Of a stretch of 6,283 nt of DNA, positions 1 through 4,226 are shown piece by piece. Where the stretch lies: the NCBI GenBank assembly GCA_947454665.1, contig CANGMU010000140.1:1-6283 (forward strand), read 5' to 3'. Below the pieces are notes generated by a model. It had not been told where the DNA came from. It saw only the letters and a program-made list of their open reading frames with translations, and did no database searches. The first letter of the stretch is position 1; every line of letters starts with the position of its first letter. The DNA is from Pseudomonadota bacterium. GTDB taxonomy: Bacteria > Pseudomonadota > Gammaproteobacteria > Steroidobacterales > Steroidobacteraceae. The position numbers were made by a program, and so were the translations under genes.

Positions 1-250
1 AGGTCGGGATCGTGACCACCCGATGCGAGCCCGACTCGAAGAGGCCCAGCTTCGGCGCGCCACGGCGGCCGCGGATCGCGAGCCGCGCACGCATGCGGAA
101 GCCCTGCAGGCTCCCGGAGACGACCTGCACGGGCGGCAGCCCATGGACCTGCGCCATCACGTCGAGCAGGGACTTCGCACGCGAATCGATGCCCGGCTCG
201 CCATAACGGGGGCAGCCCGGGCACGGTGGCCGGTGCGGACAGGGATTCAC
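1..250 (-). CDS. TrmA/RlmD-type RNA (uracil-5-)methyltransferase, N-terminal part (cut by left edge)
   Basis: Reading leftwards from a GTG at 250-248, 83 codons stay open to the window edge. The product begins with Cys4, Cys10 and Cys13 in the arrangement C-X5-C-X2-C (CPHRPPCPGC), the N-terminal iron-sulfur cysteine pattern of the RlmC/RlmD/TrmA-like SAM-dependent enzymes that make 5-methyluridine in rRNA or tRNA. The stretch FRMRARLAIRGR followed by LGLFESGSHRVVTIP matches the RRRARL...GFR..GS..IVD block that comes before the fourth cluster cysteine in RlmD, which would fall just outside the window. An in-frame TGA lies 12 codons upstream and GTG is the only usable start before the cysteines; no strong ribosome binding site is seen. 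The SAM-binding domain is outside, so the exact RNA target cannot be told. It diverges from the Cys-rich gene at 353. Family fairly sure, start moderately sure. Confidence 0.8.
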   Translation of the reverse strand, partial: MNPCPHRPPCPGCPRYGEPGIDSRAKSLLDVMAQVHGLPPVQVVSGSLQGFRMRARLAIRGRRGAPKLGLFESGSHRVVTIPT

Positions 251-275
251 GCGAGGACGGACTCGAGGGCTGCGG

Positions 276-304
276 GGAACTTGCGGTCAGCGCCTGCAGT
301 CATG
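276..304 (+). promoter_or_regulatory. possible ECF (sigma-E-like) promoter for the Cys-rich gene
   Basis: GGAACTT at 276-282 equals the -35 consensus of RpoE-type sigma factors. After a 16-base spacer comes GTCATG at 299-304, which carries the GTC core of many ECF -10 elements. Transcription would start near 310, leaving a leader of about 43 bases before the ATG at 353. Short motifs like this can arise by chance, so the call is tentative. Confidence 0.33.
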
Positions 305-340
305 AACATGGTCGGGATCCTGTCGTTCAACGTCGGAATC

Positions 341-345
341 GAGGA
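341..345 (+). promoter_or_regulatory. ribosome binding site deciding the start of the Cys-rich gene
   Basis: GAGGA ends 7 bases before the ATG at 353. The other in-frame ATGs (302 and 308) have no such site, so this supports the 99-residue product. Confidence 0.6.
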
Positions 346-352
346 TATCACC

Positions 353-652
353 ATGTACCTGAAGCACTGGATGGCCGCGTCGTTGCTGGGCCTCGCCGCG
401 GGCGCCGCGATCGCACAGGCCCCGCCGGGAGGCGGTCCGCCGCCGGAGATGCGCGCAGCGATGGAGGCGATGCGGACCGCCTGCGCCGATGATTTCAAGA
501 CCACCTGCGCGGGCAAGGAAGGCCGCGAACGGATGATGTGCCTGCGCGAGAACCAGGCGAAGCTGAAGCCGGCCTGCAAGGCGGCGATGGACAAGATGCC
601 GATGATGGGGCCCGGCGCCGGCCGCGGTCCGGGTGGTGGCCCGCCGCGCTGA
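353..652 (+). CDS. secreted Cys-rich repeat protein (GLG1/Cys_rich_FGFR-like), 99 aa
   Basis: Small exported protein of unknown function. Residues 1-21 form a signal peptide (Lys4, a hydrophobic run of Ala, Leu and Gly, then AIA before Gln22), so it should act in the periplasm or outside. Residues 41-79 hold one Cys-rich repeat with Cys44, Cys52, Cys63 and Cys75, reading C-ADD-F-x-x-x-C...CL-x-x-N-x-x-x-L-x-x-x-C. This is the pattern of the Golgi protein GLG1 repeat (Cys_rich_FGFR), also found in small proteobacterial secreted proteins; two disulfides are likely. The repeat sits between a Pro/Gly stretch (24-31) and a Met-rich then Gly/Pro/Arg tail (MDKMPMMGP, then GRGPGGGPPR). The ATG at 353 is chosen because GAGGA at 341-345 is 7 bases upstream and the signal peptide starts there; the frame is open further left, with an ATG at 302, but that would bury the signal peptide. 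The stop lies beside the hairpin at 657-687. Confidence 0.82.
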   Translation: MYLKHWMAASLLGLAAGAAIAQAPPGGGPPPEMRAAMEAMRTACADDFKTTCAGKEGRERMMCLRENQAKLKPACKAAMDKMPMMGPGAGRGPGGGPPR

Positions 653-690
653 AAAAAAGGCCGGGCACCCTCGCGGGTCCCGGCCTTCTT
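652..690. terminator. bidirectional Rho-independent terminator
   Basis: The arms AAGGCCGGG (657-665) and CCCGGCCTT (679-687) pair perfectly. ACCC (667-670) and GGGT (675-678) extend the stem with one bulged C, leaving the loop TCGC. Read on the minus strand, the stem is followed by seven T (complement of 652-658), so it is a strong terminator for ligB, which ends at 707. Read on the plus strand, the tail is the weaker TTCTT, enough to help end the Cys-rich transcript. Confidence 0.88.
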
Positions 691-706
691 GCTGAAGGGG
701 TGAACC

Positions 707-1549
707 TTACAGCGTGTTTTCGAGCACCAGCACGCCGGAGCCCGTGTTCGAGATCGGCGCGTGGTAGTGCTTGTGCACGACCTTGACGTTCGACTGCAGC
801 GCGCCACGCATGACGAGCCACATGATCGTCTCGATGCCCTCGGTGCCGGCGCGACGCATGATCTCGGAGTTGCTGAACTTCGTTAACCACTCCGGGTCGC
901 TCGCGATGCGGTCCATGGTCTCGAGGTCGAACTCGACGTCGATGAGGCCGGCACGCTCACCCTGCAGCTGGTGCGACATGCCACCGGTGCCGAAGACGAC
1001 GACCTTCAGGTCCTCTTCGTAGGATTCGACCGCATGACGCAGCGCCTGGCCGAGCTTGTAGCAGCGAAGTGCCGTCGGCACCGGGTGCTGCACGGTGTTC
1101 ACCGCCAGCGGGATCGTCGTGACCGGCCACACTTCATGCGTGCCATAGAGCGCGCGGATCGGGTTCACGAAGCCGTGGTCGACCAGCATCTCCTGGCAGG
1201 TGCAGATGTCGATTTCCTGCTCGACCAGCTTCTCGGCGATGTGCCAGGAGAAGGCGGCGTCGCCCTTGAACGGCGCGACCGGCTTCAGCGCCCAGCCCTC
1301 GTCGGCGTTCTCGTACTTGTCCGCGCAGCCGAGCGCGAAGGTCGGCACCTTGTCGAGAAAGAAGTTCAGGCCGTGATCGTTGTAGACCACGATCGCGACG
1401 TCCGGCTTGTGCTGTTCCAGCCAGGCCTGCGCCGGCTTGTAGCCGTCGAAGAAGCGCTTCCAGTACGGCTCCTGCTGCAGGTTGTTGGCAATCGCATTGC
1501 CGACCGCAGGGATGTGCGAGCTCGTGATGCCGCCGATGATCTTAGCCAT
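707..1549 (-). CDS. ligB: class III extradiol dioxygenase beta (catalytic) subunit, protocatechuate 4,5-dioxygenase type
   Basis: Catalytic subunit of a non-heme Fe(II) ring-cleaving dioxygenase that adds O2 across the meta bond of protocatechuate, or of a close relative such as gallate. The 280-residue product aligns by eye with Sphingobium LigB from end to end: GITSSHIP at 8-14, VVYNDHG at 54-60, ADEGW at 82-86, VDHG at 123-126, FGTGGMSHQLQGERAGLI at 186-203 and GTEGIETIMWLVMRGAL at 235-251. The iron ligands His12, His59 and Glu240 and the catalytic base His193 (LigB His12, His61, Glu242, His195) are all in place. It lacks the C-terminal tail of about 20 residues of the Sphingobium protein. 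The ATG at 1549 is preferred over upstream in-frame starts because GGAGG lies 8 bases before it and the family starts there. It overlaps ligA by 8 bases, and the hairpin at 657-687 ends the transcript. The substrate could also be gallate or methylgallate. Confidence 0.93.
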   Translation of the reverse strand: MAKIIGGITSSHIPAVGNAIANNLQQEPYWKRFFDGYKPAQAWLEQHKPDVAIVVYNDHGLNFFLDKVPTFALGCADKYENADEGWALKPVAPFKGDAAFSWHIAEKLVEQEIDICTCQEMLVDHGFVNPIRALYGTHEVWPVTTIPLAVNTVQHPVPTALRCYKLGQALRHAVESYEEDLKVVVFGTGGMSHQLQGERAGLIDVEFDLETMDRIASDPEWLTKFSNSEIMRRAGTEGIETIMWLVMRGALQSNVKVVHKHYHAPISNTGSGVLVLENTL

Positions 1550-1943
1550 TCCAGTAACCTCCACGCTTTTCCAGACGCTCGACGAGGCCCTCGCCCTTGG
1601 CCAGCAGCTTCGCCTGGAATTCCTTGGTGGTAATTCCCTGGAACTGCGCACCCGCGTCCTGCACCGAGGTGCCGCGCGGGATCGCCATCTTCGCCATGTA
1701 ATAAATGTTTGCCCCGGCACGCAGCATGCCGAGGAAGTCCTTGTTCAGGACGAAATCCTTGTACTTGCCCGCCACGCCGTACTTGTCGCAGTAGGCGGCC
1801 GGATCACGGTCGAACTCGTCGCGGTTGCTCTCTTCGCAGAAAGAGAACAGCAGCTTGTTCAACGGGTACGCGCCGTGCGCGTGCTTGCCGTCGAAGACGT
1901 AGGTCCCCGGGATGTCCTCGTAATCGTGTTTGGTCCAGTTCAT
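1542..1943 (-). CDS. ligA: class III extradiol dioxygenase alpha (small) subunit, protocatechuate 4,5-dioxygenase type
   Basis: Small subunit of the alpha2-beta2 dioxygenase. In LigAB this helical chain covers the active-site mouth of the beta chain and helps shape the substrate pocket; it binds no iron itself. The 133-residue product is close to the usual 139 of LigA and keeps its landmarks: YEDIPGTYVFDG at 8-19, the YPLNKLLFSF helix, the N-R-x-x-F-x-x-D-x-x-A-Y block (NRDEFDRDPAAY at 40-51), VLNKDF at 65-70, ANIYYMAKM at 78-86 and the ending KRGGYWNG. The ATG at 1943 has a modest AAGGG (1951-1955) 7 bases upstream. The gene ends inside the ligB start. It is preceded by a clear TATAAT box at 1992-1997, so ligAB probably has its own promoter, although arsC upstream runs in the same direction with a gap of about 107 bases and no terminator that I can see. 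Confidence 0.92.
   Translation of the reverse strand: MNWTKHDYEDIPGTYVFDGKHAHGAYPLNKLLFSFCEESNRDEFDRDPAAYCDKYGVAGKYKDFVLNKDFLGMLRAGANIYYMAKMAIPRGTSVQDAGAQFQGITTKEFQAKLLAKGEGLVERLEKRGGYWNG
1558..1562 (-). promoter_or_regulatory. ligB ribosome binding site inside ligA
   Basis: On the minus strand GGAGG sits 8 bases before the ligB ATG, inside the last codons of ligA. With the ATGGCTAA overlap (start of ligB, stop of ligA) this points to translational coupling and equal output of the two subunits. Confidence 0.8.
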
Positions 1944-1991
1944 GGCGCGAACCCTTGTTGCAAGGTCATGATGGTTGCTTCGGCAGCTAAA

Positions 1992-1997
1992 ATTATA
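1992..1997 (-). promoter_or_regulatory. ligA promoter -10 box
   Basis: Perfect TATAAT on the minus strand, standing out in very GC-rich sequence. Transcription would start near 1985, giving a leader of about 42 bases. At 16-18 bases upstream there is no recognisable -35 hexamer (for a 17-base spacer it reads CACCCG), which suggests that a bound activator is needed. Confidence 0.6.
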
Positions 1998-2001
1998 CCG
2001 C

Positions 2002-2037
2002 GAACTGCCGATCCCGGGTGCGCGGAACTGCCGCAGT
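2002..2037. promoter_or_regulatory. repeated GAACTGCCG boxes, candidate operator of ligAB
   Basis: GAACTGCCG occurs at 2002-2010 and again at 2025-2033, 23 bases apart, about two turns of the helix. The second copy is part of the palindrome ACTGC-C-GCAGT (2027-2037). A third half-site, CGGCAG at 1981-1986, faces CTGCCG of the first copy (2005-2010) across the -10 box. Relative to the predicted start the copies lie near -20 and -44, where the -35 region should be. This fits a regulator of the aromatic pathway; its family cannot be told. Confidence 0.42.
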
Positions 2038-2050
2038 GGCCTAGGGGGTT

Positions 2051-2545
2051 CTACGGCCCTTTTTCAATGCCATCGACGTGCGACTTGAGGGCCATGCGAT
2101 CCAGCGTGGCCAACGGCAACTGCGTCAGCAGGACAATGCGGCTTTCCAATTCACGCAGCACCTTGTGGAAGACCGCCTCGCGGGATGCCACGTCGATCTG
2201 CTGCAGCGGATCCTGCACGCTCCAGTGCGCGGTCACCGGATGACCGGGCCACACGGGGCAGACTTCGCCGGCCGCGTCGTCACAGACCGTGATGATGAGG
2301 TCCATCACCGGTGCACCGGGGCCGGTGAACTCATCCCAACTCTTGCTGCGTAAACCCTCCGTGGGCAGGTTCACATGGCGCAGCAGGTCGAGCGCCATCC
2401 GGTCCACCGTACCAATCGGAAAGCTACCCGCACTGAAGGATTCGAAGCGCCCATGTCCGGCATGTCGCAGCAGGCATTCCGCGAGGATGCTGCGCCCGGA
2501 ATTGCCGGTGCACAGGAACAGGACGTTGAAAGGTCGGCGTTCCAC
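2051..2545 (-). CDS. arsC: arsenate reductase, thioredoxin-coupled low-molecular-weight phosphatase family
   Basis: Cytoplasmic enzyme expected to reduce arsenate to arsenite. The 164-residue product opens with the low-molecular-weight tyrosine phosphatase loop C-X5-R-S (CTGNSGRS, Cys12 to Ser19), followed by ILAE. The redox relay cysteines Cys88 and Cys96 lie in VCDDAAGEVCPVWPG, the hallmark that separates arsenate reductases from plain phosphatases. AHWSVQDP (106-113) carries the Asp-Pro acid loop. The start is GTG at 2545: AGGAG lies 7 bases before it and the family begins a few residues before the loop. An ATG at 2593 in the same frame would add 16 residues unlike the family. It follows msrA by 48 bases with no terminator, so a shared transcript is likely. 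No arsR, arsB or acr3 is in view. The loop has Gly17 where Ala is usual. Function fairly sure from the family; not shown for this gene. Confidence 0.9.
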   Translation of the reverse strand: MERRPFNVLFLCTGNSGRSILAECLLRHAGHGRFESFSAGSFPIGTVDRMALDLLRHVNLPTEGLRSKSWDEFTGPGAPVMDLIITVCDDAAGEVCPVWPGHPVTAHWSVQDPLQQIDVASREAVFHKVLRELESRIVLLTQLPLATLDRMALKSHVDGIEKGP

Positions 2546-2552
2546 GGTATGG

Positions 2553-2557
2553 CTCCT
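2553..2557 (-). promoter_or_regulatory. arsC ribosome binding site that supports the GTG start
   Basis: AGGAG on the minus strand ends 7 bases before the GTG at 2545. No such site precedes the in-frame ATG at 2593. Confidence 0.75.
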
Positions 2558-2593
2558 GCAAAGCGGACGAGCATGCCCGCCGCGCGATGACAA

Positions 2594-3151
2594 TCAGGTG
2601 AAGGGCACGCCACATCCACCGAGCCCGCAATACCCATTGGGATTCTTGTGCAGGTATTGCTGGTGGTAGTCCTCGGCGTAATGGAACGTCGTGGCTTCAT
2701 CGATCGTGGTCGTGATGTGACCGCGACCGGCGGCTGTCAATGCCAACTGATAGGCATCGCGCGAGGCTTCCGCGGCAGCGCGCTGCGCGACATCGTGCAC
2801 CTGGATCACGGAGCGGTACTGCGTGCCGACATCGTTGCCCTGACGCATGCCCTGCGTGGGGTCGTGCGATTCCCAGAAAGCCTTCAGCAGCGTCTCGTAA
2901 GCGATGACGGCGGGATCGAACACGACGAGCACGACTTCGGCGTGGCCCGTGCTGCCGGAACAGACCGCCCGATAGGTCGGATCGGGCGTCTGCCCGCCTG
3001 CATACCCCACGGCAGTCGTGAAGACCCCGGGCAGGCGCCAGAACAGGCGTTCAGCCCCCCAGAAGCAGCCTAATCCAAAGACGGCGCGCTGCAGGGTCGA
3101 CGGAAAGGGACCAAGGATCGGATGGCCATTGACGGCATGTTGGGTGCTCAT
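2594..3151 (-). CDS. msrA: peptide-methionine (S)-S-oxide reductase MsrA
   Basis: Repairs oxidised methionine, reducing the S-sulfoxide form in proteins and free, with electrons from thioredoxin. The 185-residue product has the catalytic motif GCFWGAER with nucleophile Cys29, then VGYAGG (48-53), the GHAEVV block (69-74), FWESHDPTQ (92-100), QGNDVGTQYRS (104-114) and FHYAEDYHQQYL (156-167). Two C-terminal cysteines, Cys175 and Cys180 in NGYCGLGGCG, are suited to resolve the disulfide as Cys198 and Cys206 do in E. coli. The N-terminus NGHPILGPFP is the lead-in seen in the longer proteobacterial form. No MsrB domain is fused. The ATG at 3151 is the only start in the open frame, but its GGAGG is only one base away, closer than normal, so start efficiency may be low. 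It probably leads a transcript that also covers arsC, and diverges from the gene at 3210. Confidence 0.95.
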   Translation of the reverse strand: MSTQHAVNGHPILGPFPSTLQRAVFGLGCFWGAERLFWRLPGVFTTAVGYAGGQTPDPTYRAVCSGSTGHAEVVLVVFDPAVIAYETLLKAFWESHDPTQGMRQGNDVGTQYRSVIQVHDVAQRAAAEASRDAYQLALTAAGRGHITTTIDEATTFHYAEDYHQQYLHKNPNGYCGLGGCGVPFT

Positions 3152-3197
3152 CCCTCCACCGTGCCGCGCCGACGGCCCGTTTTCAAGGGCGGGGCGC

Positions 3198-3203
3198 TAT
3201 CAT
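3198..3203 (+). promoter_or_regulatory. -10-like box abutting the start at 3210 (leaderless candidate)
   Basis: TATCAT ends 6 bases before the ATG at 3210, so transcription would begin at or very near the start codon. There is no ribosome binding site in the gap, which fits a leaderless mRNA. No good -35 box is seen. Confidence 0.4.
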
Positions 3204-3209
3204 TGCGCG

Positions 3210-3467
3210 ATGAGCATCCAATCCGCCCACAACCTGCGTCCGGCGCAGGCAAACACCCCGGCCGCCCGCCCCTACGGCGTGCGCGTGAGCCTCAAGCTCA
3301 ACGATCCCTTCCGCAAGATCCTGGGGCCCGACTGGCAACGCGTGCACTGGTATTCGGACGCGACTGAGCGCGATGCGGCGCTGGACGAAATGAGCCGCCG
3401 CCATGATTACAGCCGGCCGCAGGATGCGCCCGCGCTGGTGTTCTCGAAGATCGAAAGCCGCGTTTAA
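3210..3467 (+). CDS. uncharacterised 85-aa protein, conserved type
   Basis: I do not recognise a named family, though the core (about residues 20-81, from RPYGVRVSL through DPFRKILGPDWQRVHWYSDATERDAAL to MSRRHDYSRPQDAPALVF) resembles short hypothetical proteins remembered from Xanthomonadales-like bacteria. It has no signal peptide, membrane segment or cysteine and is rich in Arg, Asp and Trp/Tyr, so it should be a soluble cytoplasmic protein with a beta start and a central helix (ATERDAALDEMSRR). The ATG at 3210 is chosen because homologous-looking sequence starts soon after it and a TATCAT box lies 6 bases upstream; the frame is open further left to 3018, but that part runs opposite the msrA start. 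It diverges from msrA with 58 bases between starts, and its stop codon overlaps the antitoxin stop by the shared TTAA at 3464-3467. Confidence 0.75.
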   Translation: MSIQSAHNLRPAQANTPAARPYGVRVSLKLNDPFRKILGPDWQRVHWYSDATERDAALDEMSRRHDYSRPQDAPALVFSKIESRV

Positions 3468-3781
3468 GGCTCGAGCGGCTGGACGGCCAGCCGCAACCCC
3501 AAGGCGCGCAACAACGCGTTGAGGCTGCGCAGTTCCGGATTGCCCTGCTTCGACAGCGTTCGGTACAGCGTCGTCGGATTGAGCTTCGTCATATCTGCGA
3601 GCTTGGCAATGCCGCCTTGGGCATCGGCCAGTCTCCGCAACGCCAACAGCAGTTCCTGCTCATCTCCGTCTTCCAGGACTGCATTGACATAGGCCGCAGC
3701 GAACTCCGTGTCGGCCTTCAAGCTCGCTACCGTGGCGGCGTCGTGACTGCGCGAAACAGCCGTATTTGCAGGGACCGGCAT
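3464..3781 (-). CDS. HTH antitoxin of a type II toxin-antitoxin pair (HI1420/COG3636-like)
   Basis: Expected to bind and silence the toxin encoded just upstream and, with it, repress the operon. The 105-residue product has the two parts typical of this addiction-module antidote family: an N-terminal toxin-binding stretch (AAYVNAVLEDGDEQELLLALRRLADAQGG, about 30-58) and a Cro/CI-like helix-turn-helix (IAKLADMTKLNPTTLYRTLSKQGNPELRSLNALLRALGL, about 59-97). The start is chosen at the ATG 3781-3779, which shares its A with the toxin stop (TGATG) and has GGAG 6 bases upstream. The ATG at 3787 in the same frame touches that GGAG directly, so it is a worse start and would add only two residues. The order toxin then antitoxin is normal for this family. 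It converges on the gene at 3210 with stops overlapping by 4 bases. Confidence 0.9.
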   Translation of the reverse strand: MPVPANTAVSRSHDAATVASLKADTEFAAAYVNAVLEDGDEQELLLALRRLADAQGGIAKLADMTKLNPTTLYRTLSKQGNPELRSLNALLRALGLRLAVQPLEP

Positions 3782-4098
3782 CAGCATCTCCGTCGATAGT
3801 CTTTGAAGTAGGCCACGGCGCGGTCGATATCAGCCGACTGAGCCTTCTTCGGACCACCACACAACAACAGCACCAGGTTGCCTGCCTCCATCGCGAAATA
3901 GACCCTGTACCCGGGTCCGACATCGACGCGGAGTTCCCGAACGCCATCCCGCAGGTATTTCTGATCGCCCAGATGTCCCAGGGACAATCGATCGATCCGA
4001 CGGAGAATGGCCACACGCCCCTTCAGGTCAGGCAACGCATCGAGCCAAGTCTGAAAAGGATCTTTGCCCGCAGCGGTCAGATAGTGAACGATCTGCAT
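3781..4098 (-). CDS. RelE/ParE-superfamily toxin, HI1419/Gp49-like addiction module killer protein
   Basis: Expected to be the toxin of the pair; relatives are RelE-fold proteins, many of which cut mRNA, but the activity of this subfamily is not certain. The 105-residue product is of usual length and shows the family signature: FQTWLDALPDLKGRVAILRRIDRLSLGHLGD (15-45), then GVRELRVDVGPGYRVYF (52-68) with the Arg and Tyr residues that line RelE-fold active sites, LLLCGGPKKAQSADIDRA (77-94) and the C-terminal helix ending in YRRRC. The ATG at 4098 has only a weak GAAG upstream, which lies within the right half of the palindrome at 4104-4123. The stop overlaps the antitoxin ATG. By eye the pair has less extreme GC and different codon choice from its neighbours, in line with acquisition as a module. 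Confidence 0.9.
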   Translation of the reverse strand: MQIVHYLTAAGKDPFQTWLDALPDLKGRVAILRRIDRLSLGHLGDQKYLRDGVRELRVDVGPGYRVYFAMEAGNLVLLLCGGPKKAQSADIDRAVAYFKDYRRRC

Positions 4099-4103
4099 GA
4101 CAA

Positions 4104-4123
4104 TCTTCGCTTAAAAGCGAAGA
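4104..4123. promoter_or_regulatory. palindromic operator candidate of the toxin-antitoxin pair
   Basis: TCTTCGCTT (4104-4112) and AAGCGAAGA (4115-4123) are perfect 9-base arms around two A bases, starting 5 bases before the toxin ATG. Such a site in front of a type II pair is the usual place for the antitoxin helix-turn-helix to bind and repress. In mRNA it could also fold and cover the weak ribosome binding site. A TTGTCC at 4131-4126 on the minus strand is a possible -35, but I see no good -10. Confidence 0.62.
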
Positions 4124-4226
4124 CCGGACAAGGGATGTTTGTGGACGTCGTGCATGCGGCGGAGTGTCCGACGCAAGACTGAGGCCAGGACCGACGGTGA
4201 ACGCGTTCCTGGGTGTTTTGGCGAGA

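Noticed and set aside
23..652. 209-residue plus-strand frame as one protein
   Set aside because: Its first 110 codons lie opposite the methyltransferase gene and look random; the signal peptide and ribosome binding site place the true start at 353.
247..890. Minus-strand frames 247-807 and 495-890
   Set aside because: They run through the terminator hairpin and antisense to the Cys-rich gene, and have no family-like sequence.
971..1633. Long plus-strand frames across 971-1633 and 1482-2243
   Set aside because: They are the antisense of ligB, ligA and arsC, whose frames match known families over their full length; the plus-strand products are Arg-rich and match nothing I know.
1550..1720. 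Longer ligB start at 1720
   Set aside because: The added 57 residues read the ligA gene in another frame; the family start and GGAGG both support 1549.
2041..2064. Terminator after arsC
   Set aside because: GGCC...GGCC near 2039-2058 and a run of five T at 2060-2064 lie in the wrong order and strand for a minus-strand terminator; the T run is part of the last arsC codons.
2546..2593. ATG at 2593 as arsC start
   Set aside because: It adds 16 residues not seen in the family and lacks a ribosome binding site, while GTG at 2545 has AGGAG at good distance.
3464..4098. Naming the pair higBA
   Set aside because: The order is alike, but the sequences fit the HI1419/HI1420-type family better than the characterised HigB and HigA, so no symbol is given.
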